IMG/VR virus record: IMGVR_UViG_3300043395_001558
Span: 1-20,350 of that record
From: a virus
DNA length: 20,350 nt
Reading direction: 5' to 3' (one strand)
The position numbers and the translations under genes are program-made. Shown in pieces: positions 11,862 through 19,028 of this stretch. Below the pieces are notes generated by a model. It saw nothing but the letters and a program-made list of their open reading frames with translations, did no database searches and was not told the origin of the DNA. How positions within the stretch are numbered: the stretch's first letter is position 1; each line of letters opens with the position of its first letter.

Positions 11862-13631
11862 TCAGGCAGGGACGAGTGCGCCGTCAGCGTCGAACAGCGG
11901 CTTGCGTTGGAATTCGGTGCGAATCTGGTCGGCAATCCTCTTGCCGTCCGCACCGGGGGCGGTGACGTTGATGTTCCAGGTGTTGTTGGCCGTTCCGCGT
12001 GCAGGCCCGGGCGCTGCCATCTTCTCGGGCGCGACCATTGGCGCGACCTGCGAGGTTGAGCCGTCGTCGCCCGTGAAGAACCCGCTGATCGAGTTCGCGA
12101 GGTCCTTCATTTTCTGCCAGAGCGCGGTGAACTTCTGCCCGATCCAATCGAACTTGGAACCGATCCACGAGAAGAACGCCTCGAACGACGCCTTGATGCT
12201 GGCGATCATGTCGTCGACGATGGTGATCGCGGCCTCGGTGTTCCGACCGAGCCACTGGCCAACGTCGGCGCCGATCTCCTTGATCCACCGCCACGCGGCG
12301 TCGGCTTCCTTGCCGAGCGCCTTGATCGAGAACAACAGGCCGTCGAGCGGGTTGCCGTCGCCGACCAGCGAGAAGAACGTCGTCCACACGGCAATGACCA
12401 GGCCGATCGGCCCGAGCAGCCTCCACGTTGCGCCGGTCAGCGCGATCACGCCTTTCGTCAGGTTCGCGATGGCGAGGATCGTGGGGGCGAAGTTGAGAGC
12501 GACAAGCGCAATCCCGAGGTTTTCCCACCCGCCGACCAGGTCCTTGATCTTGACGATGACGGACGCGACCTTCGTGGCAAATGCGCCGAGCTTGTCGATG
12601 ATCTCCGGGAGCTTGTCGATGAACCGCCCGAGCGCGGGCACGACGCGAGTCTCGATGACGTTCGCGAAGTTCGCCGCCCATTCCTTGATCTGCGGGCCGT
12701 TGGTTCGGATGAACGACGTGAACTTCTCAGCGAGCCGGGTCAGCGTCGGCACGAACTGGATCGCGATCGTGTTGCGGAGGCCGATCATCGTGATCCCGAA
12801 CATGTCGAGAGCCGATGCGGCGTCTCCCGCGGCCTTCGCAGCCTCGTCGGTCAGGACGGCTCCGGTTTCCTCGCCAGCCTTGCGGAACTCGTCGAGGCCG
12901 TCCTTGCCTTTCGACAGGATGCCCGCGAGCTGATACCCGGACTTGCCGAACAGCTTCATCGCGAGCGCGGCTTTGTCCGCACCCTTGTAGTCCTTGAACG
13001 CCTCCGCCACGGCTTCGAGTTGCTGATCGAGCTTGAGCTTCCGGAGCCTCGCCGCGTTGAACCCGAGCTTGCCGAGCGCCTCGTCGGTGGACTCTCCGCC
13101 CTCCATGACGGCCTTCGAGAACTTCGCGATGCTCGCGGTCATCTTCGCGCCGCCGACGCCCACGGTCGCGGCTGCGAACTGCCACGTCTGCAGCGCCTGG
13201 GTGGACATTCCGAGAGCTTCGGCAGAGTCGCCGATGTCGTCGGCCCAGTCCACGAACCCGCGGGTCGTTGAATACACCGCCGCGCCGAGCGCCGTGACGG
13301 CCGCGGTAGCGATGCCGGCACCGGCAGCGAGTCTGCCCGCGTCCTTCGCGAACGTCGAGCCGATCGACTTGAACCCTCCGCCGATGGAGTAGTTCGCCGC
13401 GGCCTTGAGCCGCTTCAGTTCCCTCTCGGCCTCGGACGTCTTGCGCTTCAGCTCGTCGAGCTTCCCGGCGTATTCGCCGACGCCTTTCGACGCGTCCTTG
13501 TATGCCGAGCGGAGGCCCTTGAGGACCGCTTCCTGCTCCTTGATCTTCGACTTCAGCCCGCCGAAAACACGGTTGACCGACGAGCTTAGGGCGGCTCCGA
13601 TCTTGAGGTTTGCGGCGAAGTTCTTGGTCAT
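11862..13631 (-). CDS. T: tail tape measure protein (589 aa)
   Basis: ATG at 13631 overlaps the E' stop as ATGA. The N-terminus (about 1-95) is coiled coil (SKIKEQEAVLKGLRSAYKDA, LDELKRKTSEAERELKRLKA). Next comes a hydrophobic segment (LAAGAGIATAAVTALGAAVY, about 103-122), the tape measure core (ALGMSTQALQTWQFAAATVG), a second hydrophobic part (VALNFAPTILAIANLTKGV) and a C-terminal region with amphipathic helices (WIGSKFDWIGQKFTALWQKM). Length sets tail length; at roughly 0.15 nm per residue this predicts a shorter tail than P2, whose gpT is about 815 residues. That is inference from the family rule. Confidence 0.9.
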   Translation of the reverse strand: MTKNFAANLKIGAALSSSVNRVFGGLKSKIKEQEAVLKGLRSAYKDASKGVGEYAGKLDELKRKTSEAERELKRLKAAANYSIGGGFKSIGSTFAKDAGRLAAGAGIATAAVTALGAAVYSTTRGFVDWADDIGDSAEALGMSTQALQTWQFAAATVGVGGAKMTASIAKFSKAVMEGGESTDEALGKLGFNAARLRKLKLDQQLEAVAEAFKDYKGADKAALAMKLFGKSGYQLAGILSKGKDGLDEFRKAGEETGAVLTDEAAKAAGDAASALDMFGITMIGLRNTIAIQFVPTLTRLAEKFTSFIRTNGPQIKEWAANFANVIETRVVPALGRFIDKLPEIIDKLGAFATKVASVIVKIKDLVGGWENLGIALVALNFAPTILAIANLTKGVIALTGATWRLLGPIGLVIAVWTTFFSLVGDGNPLDGLLFSIKALGKEADAAWRWIKEIGADVGQWLGRNTEAAITIVDDMIASIKASFEAFFSWIGSKFDWIGQKFTALWQKMKDLANSISGFFTGDDGSTSQVAPMVAPEKMAAPGPARGTANNTWNINVTAPGADGKRIADQIRTEFQRKPLFDADGALVPA

Positions 13632-14001
13632 TTAGGAGCGGGTATCAGGCCGACCCACTCCGCGAACTCGTCGATTGGCAGGCCGTAGATTTCAGAGAGT
13701 GACCATCCGGTGTAATTGGCGAGCACCAGCACGCCACGCTTTACGTCCGTGGGGTCGTATGTTCGAAAAAACCCGCACCCTCCAAGGCCTCGCTGATCTC
13801 GCGGAAGTCGGCCGCGTCGATCTCTTCGATTGCCGACACGGGAAGCTCGGCGGAGATGGCGGCGATGTTAATCGCGGTCTTGAACTCGTCGCCCTTGTGC
13901 GTGCCTCGGGCGATCTCGCCGGTCTTGAGCCGACGGAACGTCAGCTTGTCGATCGTGCGGCCTTCGAACTGGATGGGATAGCGGAGCTTGACTTCAATCA
14001 T
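13628..14001 (-). CDS. E: tail assembly chaperone fusion E+E' (made by -1 frameshift, 124 aa)
   Basis: Reading from ATG 14001, a -1 slip at 13765-13771 (T TTT TTC) leads into an open frame that continues RTYDPTDVKRGVLVLANYTG and ends GWSLSEIYGLPIDEFAEWVG then LIPAPK, with TGA at 13630-13628. The extension matches P2 GpE' (a short helix with W, LS and a WxxL-type end), and its stop overlaps the tape measure start. P2 itself makes E and E+E' by a -1 shift at a T6G site. The frame has no start codon of its own in a suitable place. Both products are expected to chaperone the tape measure during tail assembly. Confidence 0.85.
13741..14001 (-). CDS. E: tail assembly chaperone E (unshifted product, 86 aa)
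   Basis: ATG at 14001 preceded by CACCAACCGCATCCCC. Protein: MIEVKLRYPIQFEGRTIDKL, TFRRLKTGEIARGTHKGDE, then INIAAISAELPVSAIEEIDA and DFREISEALEGAGFFEHTTP. This is the P2-like E family (phage tail assembly chaperone, Phage_TAC_7-like). It ends 23 bases after the slippery site, at TAA. The family uses a ratio of this short form to the shifted form; both lie directly before the tape measure gene as expected. Confidence 0.85.
   Translation of the reverse strand: MIEVKLRYPIQFEGRTIDKLTFRRLKTGEIARGTHKGDEFKTAINIAAISAELPVSAIEEIDAADFREISEALEGAGFFEHTTPRT
13765..13771 (-). promoter_or_regulatory. -1 ribosomal frameshift slippery heptamer
   Basis: In the E frame the codons are GGT TTT TTC, so the heptamer T TTT TTC fits the X XXY YYZ rule exactly. 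After slipping, reading continues CGA ACA TAC into the E' frame. P2 uses the same site with G as last base. No downstream structure was computed. Confidence 0.85.
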
Positions 14002-14031
14002 GGGGATGCGGTTGGTGCGGGTTGATGAGGG

Positions 14032-14535
14032 TTACAGGCCGACGGCCTTGCGCTGAGCGGCCAGGCGGTCGGTGCCACCGATGACGCACTTCATGTTGCG
14101 GACGTCGATGTCGTGGATCGTCTCGCCGTCGATCGTGTAGGAGTAGGACACGAGCGGGATGCGATAGCCGCGGGTCGCCTTCGCGCCCGGCGTGGCGGCG
14201 TCCGGCGTGATGCCGTGGACCTTGCCGAGCATCTTGACGACGCACGCCTTCACGGTGCCGTCGGCGCTTTCCAGCGCACCGCGGAACGTGAGCGGGATGT
14301 AACCCGGCGAGCGGAACAGCTTGTCGATGTGGTTTTCCCACTTCGAGAGCGTGATCGTAGCTTCGAGCTTGTCCATGCCCATGTCGATCTCGACCGGCGC
14401 GTCCATGCCCCCGGCGCGGTAGTCCTCGCCGGTGACGTTGAGCGTGGGGAGCTGGACCTCGTCGGCGTTGCCCGCGTATCCGCGGCCGTCGACGTAGACG
14501 TTGAAGTTCTTCAGGATTTGTGCGGCGGCACTCAT
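14032..14535 (-). CDS. FII: major tail tube protein (167 aa)
   Basis: ATG at 14535. MSAAAQILKNFNVYVDGRGY, NADEVQLPTLNVTGEDYRAG, GMDAPVEIDMGMDKLEATIT and SKWENHIDKLFRSPGYIPLT follow the P2 FII tube protein pattern, as does the end GETIHDIDVRNMKCVIGGTD. Length is near P2 FII (172). It polymerises as the inner tube inside the sheath encoded upstream. It is placed as in P2 between sheath and E. Nothing unusual. Confidence 0.92.
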   Translation of the reverse strand: MSAAAQILKNFNVYVDGRGYAGNADEVQLPTLNVTGEDYRAGGMDAPVEIDMGMDKLEATITLSKWENHIDKLFRSPGYIPLTFRGALESADGTVKACVVKMLGKVHGITPDAATPGAKATRGYRIPLVSYSYTIDGETIHDIDVRNMKCVIGGTDRLAAQRKAVGL

Positions 14536-14565
14536 GATGGCGGAGTGTTGTTAGGGTGGGGCTTG

Positions 14566-16008
14566 TTAGTCGATCAGCTCGGAGAGGTAATCGTTGGTGA
14601 GGATCGACCGGAAGGTGACGGTCTGCGCCGGGTAGGGCGGCGTGAACTCGAAGTTGAAGTAGACCTTGCCGAGCGCAATCTGATCGGGGCTGTTGAGCGC
14701 CGGGTCCGGCCAGCACTTGCCGCCGATGATCGCCCCGAGGTTGGTGAGCGTCGCGAGGTAGGCGTTCACGCCGTCGCTGACGTCTTCGAGGTAGGTGCGC
14801 GTGATGCTGCGATCGACCGCCCACAGGTGGTTGTAGAGGATTGAGTCGTTGATGATGTCGGCGGTGCGACGGACGCTCAGGAACTGCCACTTCGGATCGA
14901 TGCTGCCGGTGAGGTTGCCCCACACGCGGAAACCACCCTGGCGGATGAAGGTCGTGACCTTGCCCTCGTTCAGGATGTTGGCGAGGCAGGTCGAGTCGCC
15001 GAGCTGGAAGTCCACCGGCTTGTCGATGCTGGTCAGGCCGAACACTTCGACGTTGGACGGGCTCCACCAGAATCCGCGCTCGTTGTCGGACTTCGCCAGC
15101 ACGCCGGCCACGTAGGGCGCGGGGTCTTCGCCGCCGTTGATGAACGGCCAGATCGCGAACGTGCGCTCGTTGCCGTTGTCGGTCACCCATCCGGTGGCCT
15201 CGGTGGAAGTCGCGATGCTTTCGGAGTCGAGGCCGACGATCGCAACGGCGCGGCAGGATTCGGCCACTGACTTGATGTGTCCGACGACGCCCGTGTCGTG
15301 CGCGTATTCCGCGACAATGATCCGCGGCACATAGCCGAGGTCGGCCTGAGCGCGTTTCAGAGCGTAAATGCCGGTCGCGCTGGTCGCGTCGTGGGAGTCA
15401 GCGCCAGGGTCATCGACGCGCACCACGACGCACACCGCGCCGGCCTGCTTGTAAATCGCTTCGAGGGCCTTCCCGAGGTAGGTGTCGGCGCCGAGCGTGG
15501 CGTCGATGTTCCGCGGAGCCGTCACGAGGACCGGCGTGTCCAGCGGGAACGTCGCGTCGATGCCACCGGCGAGGCTGGTCGCGGCGTGCGCGGCATAGAC
15601 AGACGCGCCAGTCGAGGACGGAGCGAGCGAGGCGGTGACGAGCAAGGCAGCGGCAGCGGACGCGTTGACGGCCGCGAGGACCTGCGAGGCGGTCGAAGTC
15701 GCGGCGGCTGATCCGTCGGTGGCCAGGCTGATCGTAATGACCTTGCCGGACACGGAGACCGACAGGCTGGCGTTGTTGGTGCCAGGATTGACGGCCGCGA
15801 TCTGGATCGCGTTGCCGGACGCGCCCTGCTCGGCCTTCGCCGTGAATTTCAGAGCCGCGTTGCCGTTGCCGATGGTGACGCTGGCCGCGGTTTCGTCGTT
15901 GTTGCCAGTTCCCACGAGCCCGATGACCGAGCTGCGGACGGTGCGGATGGGGCGGATTCCATCGTCAACTTCGAGGACTTGCACGCCGTGAAGGAAGGTG
16001 TCGGACAT
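14566..16008 (-). CDS. FI: tail sheath protein with an inserted domain (480 aa)
   Basis: ATG at 16008. MSDTFLHGVQVLEVDDGIRP, IRTVRSSVIGLVGT is the P2 FI N-terminus. Residues about 37-149 are an insertion rich in Ala, Ser, Thr and Gly (VTIGNGNAALKFTAKAEQGA, GKVITISLATDGSAAATSTA, AAATSLAGGI). After it, DATFPLDTPVLVTAPRNIDA restores the sheath. The C-terminal half has the conserved WWSPSNVEVFGLTSID, VTTFIRQGGFRVWGN and the core ending FEFTPPYPAQTVTF. P2 FI is about 396 residues. The inserted segment resembles an Ig-like or bead domain found in other tail proteins, likely outward facing. Upstream leader shares a 23-base repeat with W. Confidence 0.92.
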   Translation of the reverse strand: MSDTFLHGVQVLEVDDGIRPIRTVRSSVIGLVGTGNNDETAASVTIGNGNAALKFTAKAEQGASGNAIQIAAVNPGTNNASLSVSVSGKVITISLATDGSAAATSTASQVLAAVNASAAAALLVTASLAPSSTGASVYAAHAATSLAGGIDATFPLDTPVLVTAPRNIDATLGADTYLGKALEAIYKQAGAVCVVVRVDDPGADSHDATSATGIYALKRAQADLGYVPRIIVAEYAHDTGVVGHIKSVAESCRAVAIVGLDSESIATSTEATGWVTDNGNERTFAIWPFINGGEDPAPYVAGVLAKSDNERGFWWSPSNVEVFGLTSIDKPVDFQLGDSTCLANILNEGKVTTFIRQGGFRVWGNLTGSIDPKWQFLSVRRTADIINDSILYNHLWAVDRSITRTYLEDVSDGVNAYLATLTNLGAIIGGKCWPDPALNSPDQIALGKVYFNFEFTPPYPAQTVTFRSILTNDYLSELID

Positions 16009-16033
16009 GGTCGGACGTTAGGTGTGGGGTTAT

Positions 16034-16056
16034 TGAGGGTCGAGTGGGGTTTTGTC
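16034..16056. repeat. 23-base direct repeat, copy 1 (leader of the sheath gene)
   Basis: The plus strand sequence starting TGAGGGTCGAG and ending GGGGTTTTGTC is identical to 20285-20307. In the transcribed (minus) sense it lies between the 77-aa gene stop and the sheath start, and both copies are followed by a CCTAMCGTCCGACSATG-type start region. It may be a duplicated leader or an activator/processing site. Confidence 0.7.
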
Positions 16057-16288
16057 AGCGTGATCGCCAGTGGCAGAGTTCGTGGCCGCATCCCTTTGAG
16101 AGCCGGTCGACGTCCTCCTGTAGCTTCTCGATAATGCGATCCTGCACGCCGAGGCGTTCGGTCAGCGTCTTCCAGATGATCCCGGCGAGCGTGGCGATCA
16201 CGCCTCCTAGGGTTCCGATGATCGCGATGACCCAGCCGACAGGCACGACAAGTTCGCGGGCGGTTTCGAGGTGAACGGCAGCGTCCAT
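16055..16288 (-). CDS. small single-span membrane protein (77 aa), possible lysis or tail accessory
   Basis: ATG at 16288, five bases after the upstream stop. Short acidic N-terminus (MDAAVHLETARE), one hydrophobic span (LVVPVGWVIAIIGTLGGVIA, about 13-38) and then a charged helix that may coil (ERLGVQDRIIEKLQEDVDRL). The end KGCGHELCHWRSR has two Cys and two His. The layout differs from XhlA, in which the coil precedes the span. It lies where P2 has G/Z, ahead of the sheath. A larger frame reading to 16507 is a shadow across the 52-aa gene. Confidence 0.6.
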   Translation of the reverse strand: MDAAVHLETARELVVPVGWVIAIIGTLGGVIATLAGIIWKTLTERLGVQDRIIEKLQEDVDRLSKGCGHELCHWRSR

Positions 16289-16293
16289 TGGTG

Positions 16294-16452
16294 TCACTTG
16301 CTCGGGGTTGCGTCTTTGGCGAGGTAGCCGAGGGCGGCAAGCGTGGCGGGCAGAATCCACGTCTTCCAGTCGGTGAGTTGGGCGCCGCCTTGAACGGTGC
16401 TTTGGATGGCGGCGGCGGCTGCGGCGAGCAGTCCGATGATGGTGGTTTTCAT
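16294..16452 (-). CDS. tiny hydrophobic protein (52 aa), possible holin-like
   Basis: ATG at 16452 (after CTAACGACC), five bases past the upstream gene stop; TGA at 16296-16294. MKTTIIGLLAAAAAAIQSTV is a signal-like hydrophobic N-terminus; residues 30-45 (KTWILPATLAALGYLA) form a second hydrophobic segment, ending KDATPSK. Similar small proteins with the WILPA..AALGYLAKD ending occur in phage tail or lysis regions, but I cannot name one. Tight spacing to its neighbours supports it as coding. Confidence 0.6.
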   Translation of the reverse strand: MKTTIIGLLAAAAAAIQSTVQGGAQLTDWKTWILPATLAALGYLAKDATPSK

Positions 16453-16457
16453 GGTCG

Positions 16458-16880
16458 TTAGGGGAGAAGGATGTCCGGGATCGTGGCCTTGATGCCTTCA
16501 AGGTCATCGGGAAGCGGATGATCGGTCACGTCGCGGAGGGCTTGCTTTTCGGCGGCGATGGCGTTGCGGCGTTTCGCGTCGCCGCGCTCGACGGCCTTGA
16601 TGACTTCGAGGTCGAGAGCTTCCAGCTTTGACGCGCGAATCCGGCGCCACACGTTGCGCTGGACCTCTTTCGCCTTCTCGACATTGACCTTCGCGCCGGT
16701 CGGGCCGTCGAACTCCCACGCGTCGCGGAAGTAGCGGTCGGGCAGCGTCGCTGAATCCACGAACGCGTGAGGCACGCCCTCGGGCACGTCGGTTTTCGCG
16801 GCCTCCTCCACGGGCACGTCCGGGGCCGGATAGACAACAGCGAGGCGGTCGCCTTCTTGATATGTGATGACAGTTGGCAT
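16458..16880 (-). CDS. probable tail fibre assembly protein (140 aa)
   Basis: ATG at 16880, just after the fibre gene stop. The pattern ITYQEGDRLAVVYPAPDVPVEE, VPEGVPHAFVDSATLPDR, FRDAWEFDGPTGAKVNVEKA, RRIRASKLEALDLEVIKAVERGD and KQALRDVTDHPLPDDLEGIK is typical of small phage proteins encoded beside tail fibres (AWE..., vDl.KAk...R..R, LRDVt). These are thought to assist fibre assembly; function is by position and pattern. It has no membrane segment. Followed by the 52-aa gene after five bases. Confidence 0.6.
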   Translation of the reverse strand: MPTVITYQEGDRLAVVYPAPDVPVEEAAKTDVPEGVPHAFVDSATLPDRYFRDAWEFDGPTGAKVNVEKAKEVQRNVWRRIRASKLEALDLEVIKAVERGDAKRRNAIAAEKQALRDVTDHPLPDDLEGIKATIPDILLP

Positions 16881-16893
16881 GGCGATTGATCGG

Positions 16894-18159
16894 TTAGAAG
16901 AACGCGACGACGCAAAGTTCCGACGAGTCGAACAGCGTGTCGGATTCGAGGTTGCAGATGGTGAGGGATGCGGTGGTCTTGCCTTGGCTGAGGCGAGCGG
17001 AGATGACGGACGCGGCGTCGATGTCGTTGATTTGGCGGCTCGTTCCGACCCAGCAGTAACCGGACCCGCCGAAGGTTCCGCTCACCCAGTTGATCCGATA
17101 GAGGCCGGTTCCGAGGTCGGTGACGGACGTCACGTTGAAGCTGCGCGTGATCGACAGCGTGCCGGTTGCGTCGAAAATGACCCACGCTCGCGCTGAGCCT
17201 GGATACAGCCGGTTCGTCGCCGGGGTGACGGCGCGGGTGTCGTCTTCGCCGTTGTCAACCTCGCTTTGGGTGGCCAGCTCGATCACACCACGCCGTGATG
17301 CGGTCGCCGTGCAATCGTTCAGCGTTGACGGGGTAACGGCGCGTGTTGCATCGGTTCCGGTCTGGACCTCGGAAGCCGTCGCCAGTTCGATCAGGCCAGC
17401 CCGGGTTGTGGTCGATGTGACTGACGCGAGGCTCGACGGCGTGATGGCGCGGGTTGCGTCGGACCCGGCTTGAGCCTCAGCGTCGGTTGCCAGCTCAATC
17501 AGACCCGTTCTGGTTTCGGTGGCCGTGCGCTGCGCCAACCCGGCTGGCGTGACAGCCCGCGTCGTGTCGGTGCCGGTGTTGACCTCGGTGTTCGTCGCGA
17601 GCTCGATCACGCCCTTGCGGGTTTCCGTCGCGGTGACGTCCTGAAGTTTCTTCGGGGTGATGATCCGCTCGTCATCCGTGCCGGCCTGCGCCTCAGCGGT
17701 GGTCGCGAGTTCGGCTACGCCCTTCACGGTTTCGGTGGCCTGCGGATAGTCGAACGTGGCATCGCCAACGGTGACCGACCCGGCGGGAAGCCCGGTGATG
17801 ACGAGGTCCGTCGCGATCAGCGCGACAGTGCCCGCACCCTTCGTGATGATCGGATCAGCCTGCGAGTAGATCGCGAGCAGGACGTTGCCTGAGGTGTAGA
17901 GGCCGATTTCCTTGACCGTGTAAACGTCGGTCGTCGAGTCGGTGGCCGTCACGTGGATCGTGTCGTCAGCGACGGCACCGCCACCGATGGCGCTGATTTT
18001 CTTGATCTCGGTGTTGAGCGCGGTCGCGGCGGCGGTCGGCGTCCACGACGCGGAACCAACGGCCACGCGGTCGATGACGACCGGGTTCGTTCCGGTGTTG
18101 TTCGCGTTGATGATCGCGTTCTTTCCGGCAGTCGTGAGGATGAATGAGAGGGCGGGCAT
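16894..18159 (-). CDS. tail fibre protein with five 36-residue repeats (421 aa)
   Basis: Start set at ATG 18159 (MPALSFILTTAGKNAIINAN); a TTG in frame at 18174 is the alternative. Residues 1-140 are the tail-collar type N-terminus of P2 H-like fibres (AVGSASWTPT, VYTVKEIGLYTSGNVLLAIY). Residues 141-320 are five units of 36 residues of the form ATETRxGxIELATxxEVxxG-TDxTRAVTPxxL, the phage fibre_2 repeat. Residues 321-421 are a beta-rich tip (GTGLYRINWVSGTFGGSGYC, SLTICNLESDTLFDSSELCV), expected to contact the host receptor. It attaches to the baseplate via gpI. The tip is short compared with P2 H. Confidence 0.9.
   Translation of the reverse strand: MPALSFILTTAGKNAIINANNTGTNPVVIDRVAVGSASWTPTAAATALNTEIKKISAIGGGAVADDTIHVTATDSTTDVYTVKEIGLYTSGNVLLAIYSQADPIITKGAGTVALIATDLVITGLPAGSVTVGDATFDYPQATETVKGVAELATTAEAQAGTDDERIITPKKLQDVTATETRKGVIELATNTEVNTGTDTTRAVTPAGLAQRTATETRTGLIELATDAEAQAGSDATRAITPSSLASVTSTTTRAGLIELATASEVQTGTDATRAVTPSTLNDCTATASRRGVIELATQSEVDNGEDDTRAVTPATNRLYPGSARAWVIFDATGTLSITRSFNVTSVTDLGTGLYRINWVSGTFGGSGYCWVGTSRQINDIDAASVISARLSQGKTTASLTICNLESDTLFDSSELCVVAFF
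17200..17739 (-). repeat. five tandem 108-bp coding repeats in the fibre gene
   Basis: Units start at residues 141, 177, 213, 249 and 285, all exactly 36 residues apart. Core words GVIELAT, TG(T/S)DxTRA(V/I)TP recur. DNA copies are diverged, mostly at third positions, so they are old. Length change by slippage or recombination is possible. Confidence 0.85.
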
Positions 18160-18170
18160 AGGAGTTGAGG

Positions 18171-19028
18171 TCAATAGGTTGCGCCTCCATCGAGACGGAC
18201 AAAAACGGCGGGTCGAAACAGAGCAACGACGTTGATCGTGCCTTCGGTCGCGACGCCATAGACGATGTCGTAGTGGGACCTGAGCGGCTTCGTGCGGTCG
18301 ATGGCGGCCGCCATCGCGTTTTGCATTTCGAGAGAACTGTCACCGGACACGAGATTGATCGTGAACGTGTGTGGTGTGCCGGTCGGTGATTTCTGCCACC
18401 ACTCGACGATCGCGCTGCTTGCACCGAGCGCGGACAAGGCACCCTTCACGGCACCGACGGTGCCCTTCTTCCGGTGCGTCTCGATGGATGTTCTGACGAC
18501 CGACCGCTTGATTGACTCGGACCAATTCGAATCCCACACGTCCACCGAGAACGCCCACGCCAACCACGGCAGGATGTCGAGCGGGCATGTGTCAGGATTG
18601 ATCAGCGGACGGATCGGCACGTCGAAGACTTCGACGTCTTGTACGGCGGGAGGGTTAAGCTCGGCCGTCAGCGTGAAATCACCCGACCCGTTGACGCTGG
18701 TCCACGATGTGACATCGAGCGGCGATTCCGTGTCCTCGGATGACTCGAAATACACGGTTCCCATGTCCGACTCGAACGACCAGTTAGAGCCATCCCAGAT
18801 GAGCAGGCGATTTCCGAGTTGGTTGGCGAAATGAATCTTGCCGTTTATCTCGCCGAAGCCTCGATAGATGGTTTCGTTCGCGCCGGCCGGGCTCGTCGTC
18901 CCGCTGATGATGATATGACCGGTTGTCGCCTCGACGGTTGCGTCGAGCACGGAGCCTCCAACGCGTGCCGTTGTTTTCACGACGTCGCGCTCTTGCTTTG
19001 TTGCGTTCGGTGGAAGAAGGTCATTCAT
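18171..19028 (-). CDS. I: baseplate/tail protein I with an inserted domain (285 aa)
   Basis: Start ATG 19028 overlaps the J stop by eight bases (ATGAATGA); an upstream TTG at 19049 is less likely because P2-like I proteins begin MNDLLPPNAT. Residues 1-24 are the normal start. Residues 25-131 are an insertion (IIISGTTSPAGANETIYRGF, GNRLLIWDGSNWSFESDMG, TVYFESSEDTESPLDVTSWT) resembling domains often repeated in phage tail fibres. Residues 132-285 return to family sequence (VPIRPLINPDTCPLDILPWL, AWAFSVDVWDSNWSESIKRS, THRKKGTVGAVKGAL). P2 I is about 176 residues. I joins the fibre to the baseplate. Confidence 0.88.
   Translation of the reverse strand: MNDLLPPNATKQERDVVKTTARVGGSVLDATVEATTGHIIISGTTSPAGANETIYRGFGEINGKIHFANQLGNRLLIWDGSNWSFESDMGTVYFESSEDTESPLDVTSWTSVNGSGDFTLTAELNPPAVQDVEVFDVPIRPLINPDTCPLDILPWLAWAFSVDVWDSNWSESIKRSVVRTSIETHRKKGTVGAVKGALSALGASSAIVEWWQKSPTGTPHTFTINLVSGDSSLEMQNAMAAAIDRTKPLRSHYDIVYGVATEGTINVVALFRPAVFVRLDGGATY

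Noticed and set aside
11902-12933. Plus-strand open frame of 343 codons opposite the tape measure gene
   Set aside because: Antisense to a well-supported tape measure protein, with Ser/Pro-rich composition typical of a shadow frame.
13994-15190. Minus-strand frame of 398 codons across the tube and sheath genes
   Set aside because: Arg/His/Gln-rich, runs across two confident genes in another frame, and has no motif.
17200-17739. CRISPR-like array
   Set aside because: The 108-bp period is coding, in frame, and gives 36-residue fibre repeats; there are no short identical repeats with unique spacers.
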